Of a stretch of 64,000 nt of DNA, positions 23,408-31,040 are shown in pieces. Location: NCBI GenBank assembly GCA_900100325.1, contig LT629697.1:3407423-3471422 (forward strand). The letters are read 5' to 3'. The notes under the pieces were generated by a model. The model made no database searches. It was given only the letters and a program-made list of their open reading frames with translations, and was not told the origin of the DNA. A program made the translations under genes and the position numbers. Numbering within the stretch: position 1 is the first letter of the stretch; each line of letters begins with the position of its first letter. The stretch is from Frankineae bacterium MT45 (lineage in GTDB: Bacteria > Actinomycetota > Actinomycetes > Mycobacteriales > Jatrophihabitantaceae).

Positions 23408-24120
23408 GCGGCACTCCGGACGCCGGCGCAGGCGGCCACGAAGCCTTCAAAGAGACCACCCCGACGATCGACTTCGGGATGCCATTGAACACCGATCACC
23501 CAGCCGCCCCCCTCCAGCTCAACTGCTTCGACAACACCGTCCTCGGCCCAGCCGACGGCCACCAGACCCTCGCCTAGACGGTCGACGGCCTGATGGTGAT
23601 AGGCCGAGACCGCGGTGTGCCCGCTCATCATCGCAGCAACCCGGCTCTGCGGCTCGAACTGCACAGAATGTTCTCCGACGACGCCGGGGACGGCGCAGTG
23701 CTGCTCATGCCCGACCACCTCGGGGAGGTGCTGGGTCAGCGAGCCGCCGAGGGCCACGTTGAGTATCTGCAGACCCCGGCAGATAGCGAAGATCGGCCGT
23801 CCGAGCGCGAGCGCGTGCCGGGCCAGCGCGAGTTCGAAGGCGTCCCGGTCGGGGCGGGCCGGGCCGGTCAGCGGATGCCGGACCTCGTCGTAGTGCAGCG
23901 GGTCGATGTCGGCCCCGCCAGTGAGCATCAGCCCGTCGACGATCTCCAGCACAGCAGCCGCCTCCGCCTCGTCGCCTCCCGGCGGCAGCAGCAGCGGAAC
24001 CCCACCCGCCTGGCGAACCGCGGAGGCGTAGCTGGCGTGCAGCACGGTGGCCGCTTCGTTCCAGACACCCCAGCTCGCGACCTCGCCATAGGTCGTGACG
24101 GCGATACGCGGGGCGCTCAT
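23404..24120 (-). CDS. Peptidase C26 gamma-glutamyl hydrolase (PuuD-like)
   Basis: 238 residues from the ATG giving MSAPRIAVTTYGE. Class-I glutamine-amidotransferase fold. The nucleophile Cys lies in IFAICRGLQILNVALGG, the catalytic His and Glu in GVQWHPEVD; LTGGADIDP and YHHQAVDRLG are family motifs. It would release glutamate from the oxidised gamma-glutamyl product, the last step of the Puu-type pathway. Divergent from pxpA with only 50 bp between the starts, so the two arms may share regulation. Confidence 0.9.
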   Translation of the reverse strand: MSAPRIAVTTYGEVASWGVWNEAATVLHASYASAVRQAGGVPLLLPPGGDEAEAAAVLEIVDGLMLTGGADIDPLHYDEVRHPLTGPARPDRDAFELALARHALALGRPIFAICRGLQILNVALGGSLTQHLPEVVGHEQHCAVPGVVGEHSVQFEPQSRVAAMMSGHTAVSAYHHQAVDRLGEGLVAVGWAEDGVVEAVELEGGGWVIGVQWHPEVDRRGGLFEGFVAACAGVRSAA

Positions 24121-24170
24121 TTTTCGGAGTCTACGGCTCGTTGACCAGCAGATCACTTACCGTTGCCGGT

Positions 24171-24935
24171 ATGGCCATTGATGTGAACGCCGACCTCGGT
24201 GAGGGCTTCGGCGTCTGGCAGTTGGGCGATGACCTGGGCCTGCTGCCGCACCTGAGCAGCGCCAACGTGGCCTGCGGATTCCACGCCGGCGACCCGGTGA
24301 TCATGCAGCGGGTATGTGTGGCCGCGGCCGACGCCGGGGTGAGTATCGGCGCGCAGGTCGGGTACCGGGATCTCATCGGCTTCGGCCGCCGCCGCATAGA
24401 CGTCTCCCCCAGCGACCTGACAGCCGAGATCATCTACCAGACCGGTGCCCTGCAGGCCTTCGCCACGTCGGCCGGCTCCCGGGTGCGCTACCTCAAGCCG
24501 CACGGCGCGCTGTACAACACGGCCGCGGTCGACCCCGTTCAGGCGGCGGCGATCGTCGACGCGGCGGTGCTGCTCGGTGGCGAGCTCCCCCTCCTCGGGC
24601 TCCCCAACTCGGAGCTGGCCCGGGCCGCCCGGCAGCGCGGAGTCCGCTTCATCGCCGAGGCCTTCGCCGACCGCGGCTACCTCGGCAACGGCCAACTGGT
24701 ACCGCGCGGCACCGCCGGTGCGGTGATCGACGACGAGGCCGAGGTCGTCCGGCGCGGGGTGCGGATCGCCACCGAGCAGCTTGTCACCGCGGTCGATGGG
24801 ACCGAGATCGAGGTGAACGCCGACTCGCTCTGCCTACACGGCGACACCTCCGGCGCGGTCTCGCTGGCCGAGGCGTTGCGCGCCGGTCTTGAGGCGGCCG
24901 GCGTCGAGGTGACGAGCTTCGCCGTCGCCCGATGA
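24171..24935 (+). CDS. pxpA: 5-oxoprolinase subunit A (LamB/YcsF family)
   Basis: 254 residues. The opening DVNADLGEGFGVW, then SANVACGFHAGDP, GAQVGYRDLIGFGRR and YLKPHGALYN are the LamB/YcsF signature. PxpA works with PxpB and PxpC in ATP-dependent hydrolysis of 5-oxoproline to glutamate. A longer in-frame ATG exists 30 bases upstream, but the chosen start matches the family. Its stop overlaps pxpB as ATGA. Confidence 0.93.
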   Translation: MAIDVNADLGEGFGVWQLGDDLGLLPHLSSANVACGFHAGDPVIMQRVCVAAADAGVSIGAQVGYRDLIGFGRRRIDVSPSDLTAEIIYQTGALQAFATSAGSRVRYLKPHGALYNTAAVDPVQAAAIVDAAVLLGGELPLLGLPNSELARAARQRGVRFIAEAFADRGYLGNGQLVPRGTAGAVIDDEAEVVRRGVRIATEQLVTAVDGTEIEVNADSLCLHGDTSGAVSLAEALRAGLEAAGVEVTSFAVAR

Positions 24936-25537
24936 TCCTGCGCGTGCTCCCCTACGGTGACCGGGCGCTGCTCGTCGAAGTGTCGAACACCGACGCCGTG
25001 CTGCCGTTGGCCGACTTCGCCCGACAACTGCCTGCCGTCTCTGAGGTCGTCCCCGGAGCCCGCACGGTGCTGCTGCGACTGCCGGAGCAGGCGACGGGCG
25101 AGGTGCGGGCGGCGCTCGCTAACTTCGACGAGCTGACCCCGCCGCCACCGACGCGGGGTCGGAGTCATCGCATCCCGGTGCGCTACGACGGCGCCGACCT
25201 GGAGCTCGTCAGTCAACAGAGCGGGTTGAGCCCGTCCGAGGTGGTGGCCCGCCACAGCGCCCCGACCTACCGCGTCGCCTTCTGCGGCTTTGCCCCGGGA
25301 TTCGCGTACCTGACCGGGCTCCCGCGCGAGCTGCAGCTACCCCGACTCGCCACCCCACGCACGGCCGTGCCGGATGGGTCGGTCGCCATCGCCGCCGAGT
25401 ACAGCGCGGTCTACCCGAGGTCCTCACCCGGCGGCTGGTTGCTCCTCGGCGCCACGACGACGACGCTCTGGGACCTGGCCGCTGATCCACCGGCGCTCCT
25501 AGCCCCCGGCGACGGCGTCCGATTCGAGGCGGTGTGA
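24932..25537 (+). CDS. pxpB: 5-oxoprolinase subunit B (KipI family)
   Basis: 201 residues. N-terminal ILRVLPYGDRALLVEV and the C-terminal cyclophilin-like KipI domain with HSAPTYRVAFCGFAPGFAYLTGLP, PRTAVPDGSVAIA and SAVYPRSSPGGWLLLG are intact. Part of the PxpABC complex; the family was once described as sporulation kinase inhibitors in Bacillus, but in this three-gene order the oxoprolinase role is the accepted one. ATGA overlap with pxpA and GTGA overlap with pxpC imply a fixed stoichiometry. Confidence 0.93.
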   Translation: MILRVLPYGDRALLVEVSNTDAVLPLADFARQLPAVSEVVPGARTVLLRLPEQATGEVRAALANFDELTPPPPTRGRSHRIPVRYDGADLELVSQQSGLSPSEVVARHSAPTYRVAFCGFAPGFAYLTGLPRELQLPRLATPRTAVPDGSVAIAAEYSAVYPRSSPGGWLLLGATTTTLWDLAADPPALLAPGDGVRFEAV

Positions 25538-26364
25538 CGGCCGCCCTCCGGGTGCTGGCGACCGGCCCGCTGGCCACGATCCAGGACCTCGGCCGCGTCG
25601 GCTTCGCCCACCTCGGCGTGAGCCGCAGCGGTGCCGCCGACGCCGTCTCGCTGCGCCTGGCCAACCGACTCGTTGGCAACGCCGAGACGGCGGCGGCGAT
25701 CGAGGTGACGCTCGGCGGCCTGGCGCTGCGCTTCGAGTCGGCGGCGACGATCGCCCTGACCGGTGCGGAGTGCGGAGGCCCCGACCATCGCAGCGCGCTC
25801 TCCCTCCCCGCCGGGAGCGAGCTGCAACTAGGGCAGCCCAGCCGAGGGCTGCGCACCTATCTTGCGATCCGTGGAGGCCTCGACGCCGACGCGGTGCTCG
25901 GCTCCCGCAGCACCGACACGCTGAGTGGGCTCGGCCCGGCGCCGCTGCACCGCGGCGACCTGCTCTCGGTCGGGGATCTTGGCCTCGCCGAGATAGACGG
26001 GGCCCTCGCGCCGGAAGCCAAGGCCCCGGCACGACTCCGACTCGTCGCCGGTCCACGACACGAGTGGTTCACCGACGGCGCACTGAGTGAGCTCGTCGAG
26101 GGCGAGTGGCGGGTCGGCGGCGACTCGAACCGGGTCGGCGTCCGGCTAGAGGGGCGCACCCTGCAGCGATCTCGGGAGGGTGAGCTGCCGAGCGAGGCGA
26201 CGCTGCCCGGGGCGTTGCAGGTCCCGCCGAACGGCCAGCCGATCCTGCTCGGGCCAGACGCACCGGTGACCGGCGGCTACCCGGTGATCGCTGTCGTCCA
26301 CTCGGCTGACCTACACCACTGCGGGCAGCTTCGGCCGGGCGACATCGTGCGATTCCGGTTCTGA
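25534..26364 (+). CDS. pxpC: 5-oxoprolinase subunit C (KipA family)
   Basis: 276 residues. The start LATIQDLGRVGFAHLGVSRSGAADAVSLRLANRLVGN is the biotin-dependent-carboxylase-like KipA signature; TGAECGG, YLAIRGGLDAD-VLGSRSTDT and VTGGYPVIAVV follow. Third subunit of PxpABC. The operon ends here; 33 bp separate it from the converging purU gene and hold no clear terminator. Confidence 0.93.
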   Translation: MTAALRVLATGPLATIQDLGRVGFAHLGVSRSGAADAVSLRLANRLVGNAETAAAIEVTLGGLALRFESAATIALTGAECGGPDHRSALSLPAGSELQLGQPSRGLRTYLAIRGGLDADAVLGSRSTDTLSGLGPAPLHRGDLLSVGDLGLAEIDGALAPEAKAPARLRLVAGPRHEWFTDGALSELVEGEWRVGGDSNRVGVRLEGRTLQRSREGELPSEATLPGALQVPPNGQPILLGPDAPVTGGYPVIAVVHSADLHHCGQLRPGDIVRFRF

Positions 26365-26397
26365 ACCGGCGCTAACGTCGGGCGCTCACCCGGCCGC

Positions 26398-27249
26398 TCA
26401 GCCGAAGACGATCGTCTTGTTCCCGAAGACCAGGGTGCGGTGCTCCAGGTGCGCGCGCACCGCCCGGGCCAGCACCACCGTCTCCAGGTCCCGTCCCTTG
26501 CGGACCAGGTCGTTCACCGAATCCCGATGCGAGACGGCCGCGACGTCCTGGGCGATGATCGGCCCCTCGTCCAGATCGGCGCTGGCGTAGTGGGCGGTGG
26601 CGCCGATGATCTTCACCCCGCGCGTCTGGGCCTGGTGATAGGGGCGGGCCCCGACGAAGGCCGGCAGAAAGGAGTGATGAATGTTGATGATTCTGGCCGG
26701 GAACGCGTCCAGGAGGGTCGGGCTGAGCACCTGCATGTAGCGGGCCAGCACCACCAGCTCAACCTCGGCCGCCTTCAGCACGTGCAGGATCTGCCGTTCC
26801 TGCTCGGCCTTGGTCGCCGGCGTCACCGGGAGGTAGTGGAAGGGCACTCCGCTGAATTGGGCCAGCGCCGCGTGATCCTCGTGATTGCTGATCACGGCGA
26901 CGACCTCGGCCGGCAGTTCATCGGCCCGCCACCGGGCGAGCAGGTCGGAGAGGCAGTGCGGCTGCCGGGAGGCCAGCAGCGCGATCCGCGGACGCTCATC
27001 CGAGAAGCGGACGGCGACGTTCATCTGAAAGCGCTGGGCCACCTCGTCGAAGGCCGGAGCCACCTCGTCGCGCGCCAGGTCCCCGCCGTCGAGGTCGAAC
27101 TCGACGCGCTGGAAGAAGACACCAGCCTCCTGATCGACATGCTGCTCCGCGTGCACGACGTTGCCGCCGTGGCGGAGTACGAAGTCGGCGACCGCGGCCA
27201 CCAGCCCCCGCTGATCAGGACAGGAGAGCAGCAGAACCGCGCTGGTCAC
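26398..27249 (-). CDS. purU: Formyltetrahydrofolate deformylase
   Basis: 283 residues. An ACT domain (about 1-80: VLLLSCPDQRGLVAAVADFV) precedes the formyltransferase-fold domain with NHEDHA, VLARYMQVLS, INIHHSFLPAF-GARPY-QA and the active-site Asp in DEGPIIAQD. It hydrolyses 10-formyl-THF to THF and formate, balancing the one-carbon pool. GTG start overlapping the DUF3618 gene's stop (GTGA). Confidence 0.93.
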   Translation of the reverse strand: MTSAVLLLSCPDQRGLVAAVADFVLRHGGNVVHAEQHVDQEAGVFFQRVEFDLDGGDLARDEVAPAFDEVAQRFQMNVAVRFSDERPRIALLASRQPHCLSDLLARWRADELPAEVVAVISNHEDHAALAQFSGVPFHYLPVTPATKAEQERQILHVLKAAEVELVVLARYMQVLSPTLLDAFPARIINIHHSFLPAFVGARPYHQAQTRGVKIIGATAHYASADLDEGPIIAQDVAAVSHRDSVNDLVRKGRDLETVVLARAVRAHLEHRTLVFGNKTIVFG

Positions 27250-27488
27250 CGCATCCGATTGCGCTTGGCCTTGCGCAGATTGCGGGCCACGTAGAGGACG
27301 AAGAGGACGCTGACGCCGCCGATGACGGCCCGGCCCTGCGGAGTCTGGGCCTTGGCCAGCAGCGCGTTCTTCGCGTCGTCGGCGATGTGCTTCGGGTTGG
27401 TCCGCTCAGCCAGTTGGTCGACGGTGGTCGCGAGTGAAACCCGAGCCTGCTCGATCTCCTGCTGGATCTGTTCGGCCGTACGAGGCAC
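27246..27488 (-). CDS. DUF3618 family membrane protein
   Basis: 80 residues from a GTG with AAGGGAAGAG upstream, which is a better start than the ATG 57 bases earlier. RTAEQIQQEIEQARVSLATTVDQLAERTNP is the DUF3618 motif. A C-terminal helix, VIGGVSVLFVLYVARNL, and a basic tail (RKAKRNRMR) follow. A small tail-anchored protein with unknown function, probably on the inner side of the membrane. Confidence 0.8.
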   Translation of the reverse strand: MPRTAEQIQQEIEQARVSLATTVDQLAERTNPKHIADDAKNALLAKAQTPQGRAVIGGVSVLFVLYVARNLRKAKRNRMR

Positions 27489-27629
27489 GTCTCTTCCCTT
27501 CGTCACACTGCTGGTCGGACTACCCGTTGTCGCTGCTGGTTGCACCGGCGGCAGCTTCGTACCGGTGCCGGTCGCTACTGCTTCGGGTCGCTCAAGCCTA
27601 GACGGTGCTCACCAGATAGCGTGAGTGCT

Positions 27630-28094
27630 ATGACCCGTCTCGCTCCCGGCGACACCGCCCCGGACTTCACGCTCCCCGACGCCGACGGCAACAGCGTCTC
27701 CCTCAGCGACTACCGCGGCCGCAGGGTCGTCGTCTACTTCTACCCGGCCGCCTCCACTCCGGGCTGCACGAAACAGGCCTGCGACTTTCGCGACAACCTG
27801 GCTGACCTCAACGACGCTGGTCTGGCCGTCCTCGGCATCTCCCCGGATAAGCCGGCCAAGCTGGTGAAGTTCCGGGACACCGAGGGGCTGACCTTCCCGC
27901 TGCTGAGCGACCCGGAGCGGGAGGTGCTGAAGGCATACGGGGCATTCGGCGAGAAGACGATGTACGGCAAGACCGTCGTGGGCGTGATTCGTTCGACGTT
28001 CGTCGTCGATGCCGACGGGAAGATCGAGACGGCCCAGTACAACGTCAAGGCGACCGGCCACGTGGCAAAGCTGCGGCGCGACCTGTCTGTCTGA
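27630..28094 (+). CDS. bcp: Thioredoxin-dependent peroxiredoxin (BCP/PrxQ)
   Basis: 154 residues. MTRLAPGDTAPDFTLPD is the usual BCP start. The active site STPGCTKQACDFRD has the peroxidatic and, five residues on, the resolving cysteine, so this is an atypical 2-Cys enzyme. FPLLSD, FGEKTMYGK and RSTFVVDADGKI are typical. Reduces hydrogen and alkyl peroxides in the cytosol. It is divergent from the DUF3618/purU pair. Confidence 0.93.
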   Translation: MTRLAPGDTAPDFTLPDADGNSVSLSDYRGRRVVVYFYPAASTPGCTKQACDFRDNLADLNDAGLAVLGISPDKPAKLVKFRDTEGLTFPLLSDPEREVLKAYGAFGEKTMYGKTVVGVIRSTFVVDADGKIETAQYNVKATGHVAKLRRDLSV

Positions 28095-28132
28095 GATTCG
28101 GACCGCGGCTCTGTCTGAGATTCGGACCGCGG
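28087..28132 (+). repeat. Tandem 24-bp duplication across the bcp stop
   Basis: A 22-base unit beginning CTGTCTGAGATTCGG occurs at 28087-28108 and again at 28111-28132, separated by CT. The first copy contains the bcp stop codon (28092-28094). Probably a small slippage duplication. Confidence 0.85.
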
Positions 28133-28162
28133 CGGGCCTCACGTTAGGCTGTTCCACGGTTT

Positions 28163-28239
28163 GGGGCCGTAGCCCAATTGGCAGAGGCATACGGTTTAGG
28201 TCCGTACCAGTGAGGGTTCGAGTCCCTCCGGCCCCACCA
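28163..28239 (+). tRNA. tRNA-Leu (anticodon TAG) with a short variable arm
   Basis: 77-nt cloverleaf. Acceptor GGGGCCG/CGGCCCC; D arm from GCCC; anticodon stem TACGG/CCGTA with loop TTTAGGT and anticodon TAG (reads CUA/CUG, Leu); variable region of only five bases (CCAGT); T stem GAGGG/CCCTC with loop TTCGAGT. Discriminator A73 and encoded CCA are present. Leucine tRNAs normally carry a long variable arm; here it is clearly missing although the anticodon is leucine. Confidence 0.9.
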
Positions 28240-28253
28240 ACGTGACTGCATGC

Positions 28254-28295
28254 TTTTGGCAGAATTGCACGGGATGACGTGCAATTCTGCCAAAA
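28254..28295. terminator. Strong hairpin terminator after tRNA-Leu
   Basis: TTTTGGCAGAATTGCAC (28254-28270) pairs perfectly with GTGCAATTCTGCCAAAA (28279-28295), a 17-bp stem with an 8-nt loop. It lies between the rightward tRNA and the leftward rpmJ2 gene. On the bottom strand the stem ends in TTTT reads, so it can stop transcription from both sides. Confidence 0.88.
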
Positions 28296-28308
28296 CCGAG
28301 GAAGCGGG

Positions 28309-28431
28309 TTAGCCCTGGCGGGCGTTCCACCGCTGATTGCGCTTGTTGATCACGAACGAGCGACCACGGCGGCGAACAACGATCGATCCGTCCTTCGCCT
28401 TCAACGCCTTCAATGAGTTTCGTGCCTTCAT
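28309..28431 (-). CDS. rpmJ2: Zinc-independent ribosomal protein L36 (type 2)
   Basis: 40 residues, shorter than most gene-finding cut-offs. It begins [15 protein letters not shown] and ends [13 protein letters not shown], with [10 protein letters not shown] between: the C-minus L36 paralogue (YkgO-type). It has none of the four zinc-binding cysteine/histidine positions of ordinary L36. Such paralogues replace the zinc form when zinc is scarce, freeing zinc from ribosomes. GAGAGGA lies upstream of the ATG. A Zur-like palindrome 26 bp upstream supports this role. Confidence 0.93.
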   Translation of the reverse strand: MKARNSLKALKAKDGSIVVRRRGRSFVINKRNQRWNARQG

Positions 28432-28456
28432 GATGACCGTCCTCTCTCGACGTTAT

Positions 28457-28471
28457 TGAGAACGATTCTCA
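28457..28471. promoter_or_regulatory. Zur-like zinc box
   Basis: TGAGAACGATTCTCA is a 15-bp palindrome (TGAGAA and TTCTCA around CGA) resembling actinobacterial Zur boxes. It is 26 bp before the rpmJ2 start and 52 bp before the divergent LysE start, so it could control both. Confidence 0.75.
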
Positions 28472-28522
28472 CCGAGTCGATATTCCGGGCACCGACGCGG
28501 AGAAAGCAGTAGCGTCACGGAC

Positions 28523-29158
28523 GTGCCCACCACCTCCGTGCTGCTCTCCTTCCTCGGCGCCACCGTGCTGCTGATCCTGCTGCCCGGCCCGAACATGTTC
28601 TTCCTGCTGGCCCGCGGCATCGGCAGCGGACGCCAGGCCGCGGTCGTGTCGGCCTTCGGCATCGAGGCGGCGACAACGGTCTTCGTGGTCGCCACCGCCC
28701 TCGGCTTCAGCGCCGTCCTCGCCTCCTCGGCCATCGCCTTCTCGGCCATCCGCTACGCCGGCGCGGCCTACCTGATCTACCTGGGATTGCGGACGATTCT
28801 CTCCGGCGGCGAGATCGAGCGCCAGGTCGAGTCGGCCCCGGCCACCGCTCGCCGCTCTGCCCGCGAGGCCTTCCTGGTCGGGATCACCAACCCGAAGGTG
28901 GCGCTCTTCTTCGTCGCGTTCTTCCCGCAGTTCCTCGACCCGGCTCGCGGCTCGGTGGCCGCCCAGACGTTCCTGCTCGGCGCGATCTTCGTGCTCGTCG
29001 GCCTGAGTTTCGACCTGGTCTTCGCCTTCAGCTCCGGCTCGATCGGGCGGCTGTTGCAGCGCCGGCCGGCCATCATGCGCCGTCAGCGCTACGTCAGCGG
29101 CGTCGCCTACCTCGGACTGGGCGCCTTCGCCGCGGCCACCGGGCAGCGGCACCGCTGA
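28523..29158 (+). CDS. LysE family translocator
   Basis: 211 residues with six hydrophobic helices, GTG start. LLILLPGPNMFFLLARGIGSGR near the N-terminus is the LysE/RhtB signature; YAGAAYLIYLGLRTIL and FLVGITNPKVALFFVAFFPQFLDP are also typical. Exports an amino acid or related amine; substrate unknown. Only 91 bp separate it from the divergent rpmJ2, and the Zur-like box is in that gap. Confidence 0.88.
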   Translation: MPTTSVLLSFLGATVLLILLPGPNMFFLLARGIGSGRQAAVVSAFGIEAATTVFVVATALGFSAVLASSAIAFSAIRYAGAAYLIYLGLRTILSGGEIERQVESAPATARRSAREAFLVGITNPKVALFFVAFFPQFLDPARGSVAAQTFLLGAIFVLVGLSFDLVFAFSSGSIGRLLQRRPAIMRRQRYVSGVAYLGLGAFAAATGQRHR

Positions 29159-29164
29159 GGATCG

Positions 29165-30736
29165 TCAGCTCTGCCCGACCGCCTCGACTGAGGCTTCGGT
29201 GGCCGGCGTGCTGCGCAGTTCGGTGCCGACCGAGCTCAGGCACTTGCCGTCCTCCAGCCGCCACTTCCAGCCGTGCATCTGGCAGGTCAGGACACCGTCC
29301 TCGATCTCACCGAAGCGGGTCAGGTCGGCCTTCAAGTGCGGGCAGCGGCGCTGGATCTCCCAGCCGTCCATGACGATCGTCTCGTCGTCGTTGTTCTTCT
29401 CGGCGAACCAACCCTCGGCGTAGTTGAGGCGCTCCTCGGAGAGGCACTTGAAGAACGTGTAGATGAACTCGTTGTACGGGCCGATCCGCAGCGCCGAGAA
29501 GCGGCAGGAGAGGAAGAGGCTATTCACCCAGTCGATCTCGTGCTCGAAGATCAAGTGCTCGAGATAGGCACGCCGGGTGCGGAAGCGGTACCGCACCTTC
29601 TCGTCGGCGTAGGCGCGCACCTCTCGCTTCTCAAAATCAAGGATCAGGTCGACGTCACCCCGATCGGCGTCCTCGGCGGTGATCCGGACGCCCCCGTTGA
29701 TGCCGGCCGCCATCTGATCGGCCTCGACCAGCAGCGGGGTGAACCACTCCTGCAGCGAGGTGAGCACGTCGATCTCGGGGTGGGCCCAGGTCTTCTTCAG
29801 CGCCTCAACCTCGGGCATCCGCCGGGCCTGCATGTCACGCAGGTAGCTCGTCTTCTCGGTGAAGAGGGCCTCCACCTCGGCGTCACTGATCGGGTGCCGG
29901 ACCGGGGCTCCGGGCTCGGTGACGTCGGTGACGGTGCCGGGCAGCAGCAGCCGCCCCTCGTCATGCCCCTTCTCCTGTAGGAAGCGCAGGTAGACGCTCT
30001 GGTCAGGGAAGATGTTCGACTCGTCGTCGAAGATGTCGTTGAAGCCCCAGAGTTCCTCGTCCAGGAAGCAGGGTGGTCCGGCCGTCGGATAGACGTACTT
30101 CGCGCCGAGTTCCTCGATGTAACGCAGCGACCGGTCGAACTGACGAGCCCGCTTCGTCGCGCCGAGCGCCTCCTTGGCCCGCTTCGGCAGCTCGTAGACC
30201 ATCGGGAACCAGATCGCGCCCGAGAACTGGATGAGGTAGGCGTCGACCGGGCCGAGTTCACGGAAGCGGTCCAGGTTGGAGGGGCGGGCATCGTTCTGGT
30301 TGAGCAGCCGGGTGGTGCCGTCGCTGACCCAGAGCGAGGAGTCGCCGATCGGCCCGTCGGTAGGCGAGGTGAGCGACTGGATCATGATCTGCAGGCCGTC
30401 GAGCTCCACGACCTCCTCTGAGACCGTCTTCACGAAGGAGTGGAAGCCCAGATCGCGCAGCGCGTCCTCGAGCTCAGACGTCGGGAAGGCCGGCAGCAGC
30501 ACGGTTGCGTCCTTGCTGATGTAGCGGCGCAGGTGCTCGGGGTCGAAGTGGTCGTGGTGCAGGTGCGATACGAAGAGGTAGTCGGCGCGGCCCAGCGTCT
30601 CCCAGTCCAGCTGCGAGTTGTCGGGGAACGGGAACCAGGAGCCGAAGTAGGCCGGATTCACCCACGGATCGGTGAGGATGCTGCCGAACGACGTCTCGAT
30701 CAACGCGCTGGCATGACCTAATCCGGTGATTCGCAT
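29165..30736 (-). CDS. Metallo-beta-lactamase-fold protein with C-terminal Rieske domain
   Basis: 523 residues. The N-terminal MBL domain has VSHLHHDHFDPEHL (HxHxDH, about 57-62), like UlaG-type hydrolases. A long middle region with helices (about 230-440) follows. The C-terminal Rieske [2Fe-2S] centre has C-P-H near residue 463 and C-Q-M-H near 483. MBL plus Rieske recalls CMP-sialate hydroxylase, where the order of domains is reversed. It may be an oxygenase or an electron-transfer-linked hydrolase; substrate unknown. The ATG start fits the MRITGLGHASALIE opening of UlaG-type domains. Divergent from the APC permease. Confidence 0.8.
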   Translation of the reverse strand: MRITGLGHASALIETSFGSILTDPWVNPAYFGSWFPFPDNSQLDWETLGRADYLFVSHLHHDHFDPEHLRRYISKDATVLLPAFPTSELEDALRDLGFHSFVKTVSEEVVELDGLQIMIQSLTSPTDGPIGDSSLWVSDGTTRLLNQNDARPSNLDRFRELGPVDAYLIQFSGAIWFPMVYELPKRAKEALGATKRARQFDRSLRYIEELGAKYVYPTAGPPCFLDEELWGFNDIFDDESNIFPDQSVYLRFLQEKGHDEGRLLLPGTVTDVTEPGAPVRHPISDAEVEALFTEKTSYLRDMQARRMPEVEALKKTWAHPEIDVLTSLQEWFTPLLVEADQMAAGINGGVRITAEDADRGDVDLILDFEKREVRAYADEKVRYRFRTRRAYLEHLIFEHEIDWVNSLFLSCRFSALRIGPYNEFIYTFFKCLSEERLNYAEGWFAEKNNDDETIVMDGWEIQRRCPHLKADLTRFGEIEDGVLTCQMHGWKWRLEDGKCLSSVGTELRSTPATEASVEAVGQS

Positions 30737-31040
30737 AAAAAACCTGCTCCGCTTCGCTCAACTGACGCTACGACTGACCGGGCCCGCAGGACCGCGGCGG
30801 GCGCCACCTCAACGGTAGCGGCACCGGGTGACGGGAACGCACAGCCACGTCGCAATCCAGCCCCGGGCCGCGCGACGCGCCGATTAAAGGTGTGGGTACT
30901 AGACCGTTTAAGGGTGACGTGTCTAACATCGCCTCACGATCGTTCACTTTCGAACCTTCACTCCGCTGTGCAGCGCCACATGGCCGGTCCGGGCCGACCC
31001 ATTCGGGTCTGCCCACTTCGATTACGACGGGGGAATTCTC
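30737..31040. other. Divergent intergenic region between MBL-Rieske and APC permease genes
   Basis: 304 bp without a credible gene. It must hold both promoters. A short hairpin GACCC-ATTC-GGGTC lies near 30996-31010, and GACGGGGGA directly before the permease ATG is its ribosome site. No operator could be assigned. Confidence 0.6.
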
